Of a DNA stretch of 6,185 bases, positions 1 to 5,401 are shown one piece after another. Position 1 is the stretch's first letter; every line of letters begins with the position of its first letter. The notes beneath the pieces were generated by a model that was given only the letters and a program-made list of their open reading frames with translations, did no database searches and was not told the DNA's origin. The DNA comes from Acidobacteriaceae bacterium (GTDB taxonomy: Bacteria; Acidobacteriota; Terriglobia; Terriglobales; Acidobacteriaceae): assembly GCA_003140655.1 (NCBI GenBank), contig PLKR01000075.1, positions 1 to 6,185 of the forward strand, given 5' to 3'. The translations under genes were made by a program, and so were the position numbers.

Positions 1-24
1 GAAGCCCTGACGGCCTGAAGCATA

Positions 25-60
25 GGCCTGAAGGACAGGCCGGAGCAGCACGGCTGCTCC
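25..60. terminator. Two adjacent hairpins, possible terminator between converging units
   Basis: Two perfect inverted repeats lie next to each other. GGCCTG (25-30) pairs with CAGGCC (36-41) around a 5-nt loop, and GGAGCAGC (42-49) pairs with GCTGCTCC (53-60) around a 3-nt ACG loop. On the plus strand the second stem is followed by a weakly T-rich stretch (AGCTTCTATTGTT). On the minus strand, downstream of the cytochrome c gene, no T-run follows. The first arm also belongs to a 9-bp direct repeat, GGCCTGAAG at 12-20 and 25-33. It may be a terminator of an unseen gene to the left, a rho-independent-like end for the cytochrome c transcript, or a fragment of a repeated palindrome. The symmetry is certain but the function is not. 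Confidence 0.3.
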
Positions 61-169
61 AGCTTCTATTGTTGGGCGCACGGGGATCGAGGTCTGCCGA
101 CTTCACCACCGCTTCCATGTGGCTGCTCTTCCCCTCACAGCAAGTGCCACGATCAAGATCTCACGCCAT

Positions 170-607
170 CTATTTTTGCTGAATTGACTCTATGTACTTG
201 GTGATGGCGTCCAACCTTACTTCTCCCCAGTCTTGGTCCGCTTCGACCTCATGGAAGATTGGTCCCCAAATTGGCATCTCTCGATCGCCATGGGCGAGCG
301 GCCCAGGTTGTTTTCCTTCGATGATTTCCTTTACACGCTGGTACGGAAACTTTCCGGCATTTCTTTGCGAGATTAGGGTCAAGTCTGGAACCGCATGCTT
401 TAATGCAACTGATGCTGGTCCATGCCCTCGTCCATCAGTTCCGTGACACGCTGCGCAGTAGTAGCGAAAAATCTTCGCTCCCTCGATGGGGTTACGAGCC
501 GGCAAGGTCGTCTTATCCTGCTCCTGCTTCTGAGCTGCCGGCAGGAGAGCAGGCGCTAGAAGACCCAGGCACAGAAGCAGCATTGACCATCGTTCTTGCC
601 CGTGCAT
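170..607 (-). CDS. Exported mono-heme class I cytochrome c
   Basis: A 145-residue periplasmic electron carrier. Residues 9-25 form a hydrophobic signal peptide core (MLLLCLGLLAPALLPAA) after a short polar start, with likely cleavage near Ala24-Ala25. The sequence lacks a convincing lipobox, so the product is probably soluble or peripheral. The single heme site is CAACH (Cys51, Cys54, His55), followed by the usual GTDGRGHGP glycine-rich stretch. The distal ligand is most likely Met111 in MPIWG, and a C-terminal helix (about 129-142) closes the fold. ATG at 607 is preferred to the in-frame GTG at 613 because GGGGGT (617-612) serves as ribosome binding site 4 nt before the ATG and would overlap the GTG. 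The gene is divergent from the 818-1498 gene and shares its CRP-type sites. Small single-heme cytochromes of this type accept or donate electrons in respiratory chains, but the partner cannot be named here. Confidence 0.93.
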   Translation of the reverse strand: MHGQERWSMLLLCLGLLAPALLPAAQKQEQDKTTLPARNPIEGAKIFRYYCAACHGTDGRGHGPASVALKHAVPDLTLISQRNAGKFPYQRVKEIIEGKQPGPLAHGDREMPIWGPIFHEVEADQDWGEVRLDAITKYIESIQQK

Positions 608-698
608 ACGCACCCCCGTGCACTGATTGCGACGATACTACCACGACCCGGCGCGAGCAGCTCCGTTCCGCATGTACCGAAGAGGAAAGGCAGCCGTG

Positions 699-714
699 CG
701 TGACTCACGTCACA
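699..714. promoter_or_regulatory. CRP/FNR-superfamily-type operator, site A (CGTGA-N6-TCACA)
   Basis: CGTGACTCACGTCACA matches the CRP consensus TGTGA-N6-TCACA at 9 of 10 fixed positions. The core GTGAC-TCAC-GTCAC (700-713) is a perfect 5-bp inverted repeat. The centre (706.5) lies 99.5 bp before the cytochrome c ATG. If it acted as a class II site at -41.5 on the minus strand, transcription would start near 665. A poor -10-like TACATG (676-671 on the minus strand) fits that spacing but matches TATAAT at only three positions. The palindrome is directly visible; the regulator family and the promoter are inferred. Confidence 0.6.
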
Positions 715-728
715 GCCAAAGCACGGCC

Positions 729-744
729 TGTGATCCTGATCACA
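729..744. promoter_or_regulatory. CRP-type operator, site B (perfect TGTGAT-N4-ATCACA)
   Basis: TGTGATCCTGATCACA is a perfect 7-bp inverted repeat around a CT centre and matches the CRP core TGTGA-N6-TCACA at all fixed positions. FNR would prefer TTGAT-N4-ATCAA, so CRP-like recognition fits better. The centre (736.5) is 30 bp from site A, close to three helical turns, so two bound dimers would sit on nearly the same DNA face. The site lies 81 bp before the ATG at 818 and 129 bp before the cytochrome c ATG, so either gene or both may be controlled. No good -10 element is visible for the plus-strand gene. Confidence 0.75.
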
Positions 745-807
745 TAGGCCGGTGATGACGGCCACGGCATCCTAGAGCCGTTTCTGCGACCCTAGCTCTT
801 GTTAGGT

Positions 808-813
808 GAGGTG
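808..813 (+). promoter_or_regulatory. Ribosome binding site deciding the start at 818
   Basis: GAGGTG lies 4 nt before ATG 818, within the longer purine-rich AGGTGAGGTGG (804-814). An upstream in-frame GTG at 806 overlaps this sequence and so cannot use it, which favours the ATG and a 226-residue product. Confidence 0.7.
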
Positions 814-817
814 GCAC

Positions 818-1498
818 ATGGCGCGAGACGAGCGTGACTTCCTGGATCTCCTTAAATTTGAGCTGAAATTTCTGGAAGATGGCGGCTATGGACGCTCTCC
901 ACACACCCCGTGGCGTCGCCAAACGGTGTTTGAGGACTCGCCTACCTGTCTTAACTTCAGCGATCCTACGCGGCCCCATCCATGCACCGAGTGTCTGCTA
1001 ATGAGGTTTGTTCCCCGCGAGCATAAGGACCAGGTTTCACCGTGCCAGCATATTCCACTCACCGACAACGGTGAGACGATCGATTATTTCTATCGCCGTG
1101 GCACACAGCTGGAATTGTTGAAATTGGAAGAGGCCCTCGCCAGCTGGTTGCGCAAGCAAATCAGCGAGATCGAAGAACAACGCGAGGCTGAGCATTCGAG
1201 GAACAACTCGAACGGGCTAGAGCGAATTCGTCAGCAACAGTGGCTGGCGTTTGCGGGAAATTTGTACTCCCTCGCCAACCTCCATCGCGAGAGCCACAAC
1301 TACGTGGTGGCGCATGCGCTGTACGGTCGCGCTCTCGCAGCAGCAGAGAGGGTCGTAGCACTCGGGGATGATGGGCGCTCTCTGATCGAACGAATCCGGA
1401 CAAACCAGCAGGCGGTGTCTGAGACACTGCAGGTTGGAGACAGGGGCGTAGAGCAAGCTCCGTCGGAAGAGCTAGAGTTACAGCTAGCGGGTCGATAA
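818..1498 (+). CDS. Conserved-looking protein of unknown function, Cys-rich N-terminus and TPR-like C-terminus
   Basis: A 226-residue cytoplasmic protein with no signal peptide or membrane segment. I do not recognise a named family. The N-terminal part (1-95) begins with an amphipathic helix (about 5-21, FLDLLKFELKFLEDGGYG) and carries Cys44-X11-Cys56-X2-Cys59-X16-Cys76-X-His78, a spacing that could hold a metal ion. Residues 97-126 form a charged helix (ELLKLEEALASWLRKQISEI, possibly coiled coil). Residues about 142-178 resemble one tetratricopeptide repeat, with Leu/Ala/Tyr positions in FAGNLYSLANL and YVVAHALYGRALAAAE. A polar acidic tail follows. The start is ATG 818 because of the GAGGTG site before it. 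It is divergent from the cytochrome c gene with shared CRP-type sites, suggesting co-regulation. A protein-protein scaffold or a metal-dependent regulatory role is possible but unproven. Confidence 0.85.
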   Translation: MARDERDFLDLLKFELKFLEDGGYGRSPHTPWRRQTVFEDSPTCLNFSDPTRPHPCTECLLMRFVPREHKDQVSPCQHIPLTDNGETIDYFYRRGTQLELLKLEEALASWLRKQISEIEEQREAEHSRNNSNGLERIRQQQWLAFAGNLYSLANLHRESHNYVVAHALYGRALAAAERVVALGDDGRSLIERIRTNQQAVSETLQVGDRGVEQAPSEELELQLAGR

Positions 1499-1537
1499 CT
1501 TACGGCCAGATCACGTCGAACGTCGAGGGTAGAGGCT

Positions 1538-1560
1538 GGGGTCCTGAAGACCCTTATAAG
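1538..1560 (+). terminator. Weak terminator-like hairpin after the 818-1498 gene
   Basis: GGGTC (1539-1543) pairs with GACCC (1549-1553) around a 5-nt loop, with a possible extra G-T pair (1538/1554), about 40 nt after the stop codon. What follows is TTATAAGCTT, which is not a real T-run. At best it is a weak terminator or an RNA 3' end stabiliser. Confidence 0.25.
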
Positions 1561-1608
1561 CTTGCTGCGAAAAGGGCAGCCCAGATGGATCGAGTTGCAG
1601 ATGGGATG

Positions 1609-1640
1609 CAAAACAAAAACCAATTCCGTGTTGGAATTGA
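1609..1640 (-). terminator. Inverted repeat with T-run on the minus strand, intrinsic-terminator-like
   Basis: CAATTCC (1621-1627) and GGAATTG (1633-1639) form a perfect 7-bp stem with a 5-nt loop, extendable by one wobble pair. Read on the minus strand, the stem is followed by GGTTTTTGTTTTG (complement of 1620-1609), the arrangement of a rho-independent terminator. On the plus strand only ACAAAAAG follows, so it would not terminate the orphan gene. No minus-strand gene lies upstream of it. It could stop antisense transcripts out of nifJ, or the palindrome could be an operator instead. Confidence 0.4.
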
Positions 1641-1649
1641 CAAAAAGAC

Positions 1650-1694
1650 GAGCTGCGTGCGACTTCCATCCCTGCTGTTTCAGCTCTTTTTCTT
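1650..1694 (+). terminator. Candidate plus-strand terminator (hairpin plus T-run)
   Basis: GAGCTG (1650-1655) can pair with CAGCTC (1681-1686), or more locally GCTG (1674-1677) with CAGC (1681-1684) around a TTT loop. Both are followed by TTTTTCTT (1687-1694). The T-run is good, but the local stem is only 4 bp and the larger one has a 25-nt loop, so this is a weak call. If real, it ends the 818-1498 transcript just before the nifJ promoter region. Confidence 0.3.
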
Positions 1695-1710
1695 CGTGAT
1701 TTGAATCACA
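1695..1710. promoter_or_regulatory. CRP/FNR-superfamily-type operator, site C, upstream of nifJ
   Basis: CGTGATTTGAATCACA matches TGTGA-N6-TCACA at 9 of 10 fixed positions. Its core GTGATT-TG-AATCAC (1696-1709) is a perfect 6-bp inverted repeat. It has the same CGTGA/TCACA form as site A. The centre (1702.5) is 129.5 bp before the nifJ ATG. With TATATG (1761-1766) as -10, transcription would start near 1773 and the site would lie near -70, which fits a class I activator position. No good -35 is visible, in keeping with an activator-dependent promoter. The regulator and promoter are inferred. Confidence 0.6.
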
Positions 1711-1765
1711 CCCCTGTGTGAGCCGGGTTGCCGACAATATCATCTCGTTCCGGCATGCTTTATAT

Positions 1766-1828
1766 GACCGTTCCCTCAGATCCCTCAGAACGGTCCGTCG
1801 GGATTACCGAGGAGTCCAGAAGGGGACT
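1766..1828 (+). promoter_or_regulatory. Structured 5' leader of nifJ with tandem repeat and hairpin over the ribosome binding site
   Basis: Three short hairpins follow one another. GACCGTTC (1766-1773) pairs with GAACGGTC (1788-1795) in a perfect 8-bp stem with a 14-nt loop. TCGG (1798-1801) pairs with CCGA (1807-1810). AGTCC (1813-1817) pairs with GGACT (1824-1828). The first hairpin contains the perfect direct repeat TCCCTCAGA x2 (1772-1789). The third covers part of AGGGG (1821-1825), the best-spaced ribosome binding site for ATG 1832, while a stronger GAGGAG (1809-1814) lies just before that stem. The structures are visible in the sequence. A role in controlling nifJ translation is inference, and I recognise no known riboswitch class. 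Confidence 0.35.
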
Positions 1829-1831
1829 GTC

Positions 1832-4800
1832 ATGAAGCGTAAGTTCAAGACCGTGGACGCCAACGAGGCAGTCGCAAATGTCGCGTACCGCCTCAATGAG
1901 ATCATTGCCATTTATCCAATCACGCCGTCGTCTACGATGGGCGAGTGGGCGGACCAATGGTCGTCGGAAGGTGTGCCCAACATCTGGGGCACGGTGCCCA
2001 ACGTGGTCGAAATGCAAAGCGAGGGTGGTGCCGCCGGAGCCGTTCATGGCGCACTGCAGACTGGAGCCCTGGCCACCACCTTCACTGCGTCGCAGGGCCT
2101 GCTGCTGATGGTCCCCAACATGAATAAGATCGCAGGTGAACTCGCGCCGACGGCATTTCACGTCACCGCGCGCACTGTGGCGACCCACGCGCTCTCCATT
2201 TTTGGCGACCACTCGGACGTGATGTCTTGCCGAACAACGGGATTCGCAATGCTCTGCTCGAACTCTGTCCAGGAGGCAATGGACTTAGCGCTCATCGCGC
2301 ATGCGGCCGCTCTCGAATCCCGTATTCCCTTCTTGCATTTCTTCGACGGCTTCCGCACTTCGCATGAAGTCAACAAAATCGAGATGCTCACCGAAGACGA
2401 CATGCGCGCCCTCATCAACATGGATCGTGTCTTCGAGCATCGGCAGCGCGCGCTTTCTCCGGACCATCCAGCGTTGCGAGGCACCGCGCAGAATCCAGAC
2501 GTCTACTTTCAGGCACGTGAAGCCAGCAATCCTTACTATGAGGCCTGCCCAGAGAAGGTTCAGGCTGCAATGGACAAGTTTTCCGAGGTCGTGGGACGTT
2601 CGTATCACCTGTTCGACTACGTGGGCGCGCCCGATGCCGAGCGCGTTATCGTCATGATGGGTTCCGGGGCAGAGACCACCCACGAGACGGTGGAGCATCT
2701 GCGCGGCATCGGCGAGAGAGTTGGCCTGTTGAAAGTCAGGCTGTACCGCCCGTTTTCTGTCAAGCGATTGATCGAGTCTCTTCCCCCAACCGTACGCAAG
2801 ATTGCCGTCCTTGATCGTACCAAGGAAGCTGGCGCGGCGAGAGAGCCGCTCTATCTTGACGTAGCCAACGCTATTCAAGAAGGAATCAAGCTGGGCCATG
2901 GGAAGCTGAGGCTCGCGCCAGAAATCATCGGCGGACGCTACGGTCTCTCATCAAAAGAATTCACGCCAGCGATGGTGAAAGCGGTTTACGACAACCTGGC
3001 GGAGGCGAAGCCCAAGGACCACTTCACGATCGGCATTCAAGACGACGTGAGCCATAGCAGTCTGGAATACGATTCTGATTTCTCTATCGAACCCGAGAAC
3101 GTAGTTCGCGCCATGTTCTATGGTCTGGGTGCCGACGGGACGGTCGGAGCCAACAAGAACTCCATCAAAATCATCGGTGAGAATACTGCGAACTACTCGC
3201 AAGGCTACTTTGTCTACGACTCCAAGAAGTCCGGCGCAATGACAGTCTCGCACCTGCGCTTTGGTCCCCAGCCGATCCGATCGAGTTATCTGATTTCCAA
3301 GGCCAACTTCGTGGCATGCCATCAGTGGATTTTCCTCGAGCGTTACGACATGCTCAGGGCGCTGGTTCCGGGCGGTATATTTCTGCTCAACAGTCCTTTT
3401 GGCCCAAACGAAGTTTGGGAACACTTGCCCCGCGAAGTACAGACACAACTGATCACGAAAAAGGCCAGGTTCTACGTCATTGACGCCTATCAGGTGGCCC
3501 GTGACACCGGCATGGGCTCGCGCATGAACACAATCATGCAAACGTGTTTCTTCGCCATCTCAAAGGTTTTGCCCGGCGAAGAGGCAATTGAAGCCATTCG
3601 CAAGTCCATCCGTGACACCTACGGCAAGAAGGGCGAAGAGGTCGTACAGCAAAACCTGCGCGCCGTGGATGAAACTGTGACGCATCTATTCGAGGTCAGC
3701 GTGCCGGAGAAGGCCACCAGCCAAACCGAAATGCCAGCCCCGTTCTCTCCGGAGGCACCCAAGTTTGAGCGCGATGTGCTCGGCGTGATCTATGCCGGCC
3801 ACGGCGATGAGATACCCGTGAGCGCTTTCCCAGCCGATGGAACCTTTCCTACCGGCACCGCCAAATGGGAAAAGCGCAACATCGCGCTCGACATTCCTGT
3901 GTGGGATACGAGAGCCTGTATTCAGTGTGGCAAGTGCGCTATGGTGTGCCCACATGCCGTGATCCGCATCAAGGTCTACGACTCAAAACGGCTAGAGGGT
4001 GCGCCTACCACTTTCAAGTCTACCGACGTGCGCGATAAGGAATGGCAGGGGCTCAAGTACACCATCCAGGTCGCGCCAGAAGACTGCACCGGATGTGGCA
4101 TCTGCGTCGATATCTGTCCCGCAAAGAACAAAAGCGAAGCCCGCCTGAAAGCTATCAACATGGTGCCGCAGCCGCCGCTGCGGTCCCCTGAGCGGGAGAA
4201 CTGGGAATTCTTCCTCAAGATTCCAGAGCTTGATCGCCGAAAGATCAAAATCACGAACATCCGCCAGCAACAGGTGCAAGAACCTTTGTTTGAATTTTCT
4301 GGAGCATGTTCCGGGTGCGGCGAGACGCCATATCTCAAGCTGGTTTCTCAGCTCTTTGGGGACCGGGCCGTGATCGCCAATGCGACCGGCTGCTCCTCCA
4401 TCTACGGCGGGAACCTGCCGACAACCCCTTGGGCTAAGAATGTCGACGGCCGCGGGCCGGCTTGGTCGAATTCTCTGTTTGAAGACAACGCTGAGTTCGG
4501 TCTGGGGTTCAGAGTTTCGATTGACAAGCAGACCGAATTCGCCCATGAGTTGCTGCGCCGTCTGTCTGCCCCAATCGGAGAAGAGCTGGTTACCGCCCTG
4601 CTGACAGCACCGCAGAAAGACGAGGCAGAAATTTTCGAGCAGCGGCACCGCGTCGCCCTGGTGAAGGAGAAGCTGCAAAGTTTGAACTCCCCTGAAGCCA
4701 AACAACTGCTCGTTCTCGCGGACATGCTGGTGAAGAAGAGTGTTTGGATCGTCGGCGGCGACGGTTGGGCCTACGACATCGGTTACGGAGGCCTGGACCA

Positions 4801-5401
4801 CGTGCTGGCTAGCGGTCGCAATGTGAACCTGCTGGTACTCGACACTGAGGTTTATTCCAACACCGGCGGCCAGGCGTCGAAATCCACGCCGCGCGGCGCG
4901 GTTGCCAAATTCGCCGCCGGCGGCAAGCCAATGGGCAAGAAGGACCTGGCCATGATGGCCGTCAGCTATGGCAGCGTCTACGTGGCGCGCGTCGCCATGG
5001 GTTCAAGCGACATGCACACCGTGAAGGCGTTCCTGGAAGCCGAAGCCTACAACGGTCCGTCGCTCATCATCGCTTACAGCCCTTGCATCGCCCATGGATA
5101 CGACCTGTCGCACGGGTTGGACCAGCAGAAGGCGGCGGTGAACTCCGGCTACTGGCCGCTGTTCCGCTTCAACCCCGATCTGGTGGAGCAGAACAAGAAT
5201 CCCTTCCAGTTGGATTCGCGCGCGCCCTCCATCCCGCTCAAAGACTACATCTATAACGAAACCCGCTACACCATGCTGGTGAAGAGCAATCCCGAGCATG
5301 CCAAGAAACTGCTCGCCCTGGCTCAGGAAGATGTGGCCAGCCACTGGAAACTGTACGACTACATGGCTCACGAACCCTTCAACGCGGAGGTGACAAAATG
5401 A
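1832..5401 (+). CDS. nifJ: Pyruvate:ferredoxin (flavodoxin) oxidoreductase, single-chain homodimer type
   Basis: A 1189-residue cytoplasmic enzyme: pyruvate + CoA + 2 oxidised ferredoxin/flavodoxin gives acetyl-CoA + CO2 + 2 reduced carrier. Domains in order: pyruvate/TPP N-terminal domain (about 5-245, YPITPSS at 28-34), domain II (about 260-370), gamma-type domain (about 415-615), EKR linker (about 625-690), a two-cluster ferredoxin domain, and the C-terminal TPP domain (about 820-1110). Expected residues are present: Thr31, Glu64 and Arg114 at the same numbers as in the Desulfovibrio africanus enzyme. Ferredoxin ligands are Cys696/699/702/706 and Cys752/755/758/762. Proximal cluster ligands are Cys826, Cys829, Cys854 and Cys1085. 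The TPP/Mg motif starts at Gly976-Asp977, with Asn1010 in YSNTGG. The protein ends about where domain VI ends, without the C-terminal extension (domain VII) of the D. africanus enzyme. ATG 1832 (AGGGG 7 nt upstream) is chosen over GTG 1718. It overlaps the next gene by 4 nt. No frameshift or lost ligand is seen. Confidence 0.97.
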   Translation: MKRKFKTVDANEAVANVAYRLNEIIAIYPITPSSTMGEWADQWSSEGVPNIWGTVPNVVEMQSEGGAAGAVHGALQTGALATTFTASQGLLLMVPNMNKIAGELAPTAFHVTARTVATHALSIFGDHSDVMSCRTTGFAMLCSNSVQEAMDLALIAHAAALESRIPFLHFFDGFRTSHEVNKIEMLTEDDMRALINMDRVFEHRQRALSPDHPALRGTAQNPDVYFQAREASNPYYEACPEKVQAAMDKFSEVVGRSYHLFDYVGAPDAERVIVMMGSGAETTHETVEHLRGIGERVGLLKVRLYRPFSVKRLIESLPPTVRKIAVLDRTKEAGAAREPLYLDVANAIQEGIKLGHGKLRLAPEIIGGRYGLSSKEFTPAMVKAVYDNLAEAKPKDHFTIGIQDDVSHSSLEYDSDFSIEPENVVRAMFYGLGADGTVGANKNSIKIIGENTANYSQGYFVYDSKKSGAMTVSHLRFGPQPIRSSYLISKANFVACHQWIFLERYDMLRALVPGGIFLLNSPFGPNEVWEHLPREVQTQLITKKARFYVIDAYQVARDTGMGSRMNTIMQTCFFAISKVLPGEEAIEAIRKSIRDTYGKKGEEVVQQNLRAVDETVTHLFEVSVPEKATSQTEMPAPFSPEAPKFERDVLGVIYAGHGDEIPVSAFPADGTFPTGTAKWEKRNIALDIPVWDTRACIQCGKCAMVCPHAVIRIKVYDSKRLEGAPTTFKSTDVRDKEWQGLKYTIQVAPEDCTGCGICVDICPAKNKSEARLKAINMVPQPPLRSPERENWEFFLKIPELDRRKIKITNIRQQQVQEPLFEFSGACSGCGETPYLKLVSQLFGDRAVIANATGCSSIYGGNLPTTPWAKNVDGRGPAWSNSLFEDNAEFGLGFRVSIDKQTEFAHELLRRLSAPIGEELVTALLTAPQKDEAEIFEQRHRVALVKEKLQSLNSPEAKQLLVLADMLVKKSVWIVGGDGWAYDIGYGGLDHVLASGRNVNLLVLDTEVYSNTGGQASKSTPRGAVAKFAAGGKPMGKKDLAMMAVSYGSVYVARVAMGSSDMHTVKAFLEAEAYNGPSLIIAYSPCIAHGYDLSHGLDQQKAAVNSGYWPLFRFNPDLVEQNKNPFQLDSRAPSIPLKDYIYNETRYTMLVKSNPEHAKKLLALAQEDVASHWKLYDYMAHEPFNAEVTK
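5386..5393 (+). promoter_or_regulatory. Strong ribosome binding site inside the end of nifJ
   Basis: GGAGGTGA, a full match to the anti-Shine-Dalgarno complement, lies 4 nt before ATG 5398 and within the last codons of nifJ. With the ATGA stop/start overlap it fixes the downstream start and points to translational coupling. Confidence 0.8.

Larger units (their letters stand above)
1499..1831. other. 333-bp intergenic region before nifJ: no gene, several regulatory-looking elements
   Basis: I see no coding sequence here. In order it holds a tandem ACGTCGA pair (1513-1526), a short hairpin (1538-1554), an inverted repeat flanked by an A-rich run (1611-1639), a hairpin with a following T-run (1650-1694), a CRP-type palindrome (1695-1710), a possible -10 box TATATG (1761-1766), and a structured leader with a tandem repeat (1766-1828). 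The nifJ frame stays open back to a GTG at 1718, but the peptide this adds has no family support and would cover the leader structures. Confidence 0.6.

Noticed and set aside
1..118. Minus-strand frame starting at ATG 118 and open to the left edge, about 39 residues
   Set aside because: The composition (many Arg, Pro, Ser) is not protein-like, it runs through the tandem hairpins, and the nearest GGGG is about 14 nt from the ATG. Sequence to the left would be needed to decide.
535..544. CTGCCGGCAG palindrome
   Set aside because: It lies inside the signal-peptide coding part of the cytochrome c gene and is expected by chance in GC-rich coding DNA.
1637..1642. Perfect TTGACA as a -35 box
   Set aside because: No -10-like hexamer lies 16-18 bp downstream (the sequence there reads GCGACTTC), so it is not a supported sigma-70 promoter.
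1300..1743. 147-residue minus-strand open frame spanning the end of the orphan gene and the intergenic region
   Set aside because: It overlaps the coding end of 818-1498 antisense and the nifJ control region, runs through the minus-strand terminator-like element, and shows no protein-like features.
1718..1831. Extension of the nifJ frame upstream to GTG 1718 (38 more residues)
   Set aside because: The added peptide has no family counterpart and includes a repeat-encoded RSLRSLR. Thr31, Glu64 and Arg114 match reference numbering only from ATG 1832, which also has its own ribosome binding site.
2285..2899. 204-residue minus-strand open frame
   Set aside because: Antisense to nifJ domains I-II, with no recognisable motif or ribosome binding site. 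It is a shadow of the real gene.
3992..4801. 269-residue open frame on the minus strand
   Set aside because: It lies wholly antisense to the TPP and cluster-binding part of nifJ, its translation resembles no protein family, and long antisense frames are common opposite GC-rich genes.
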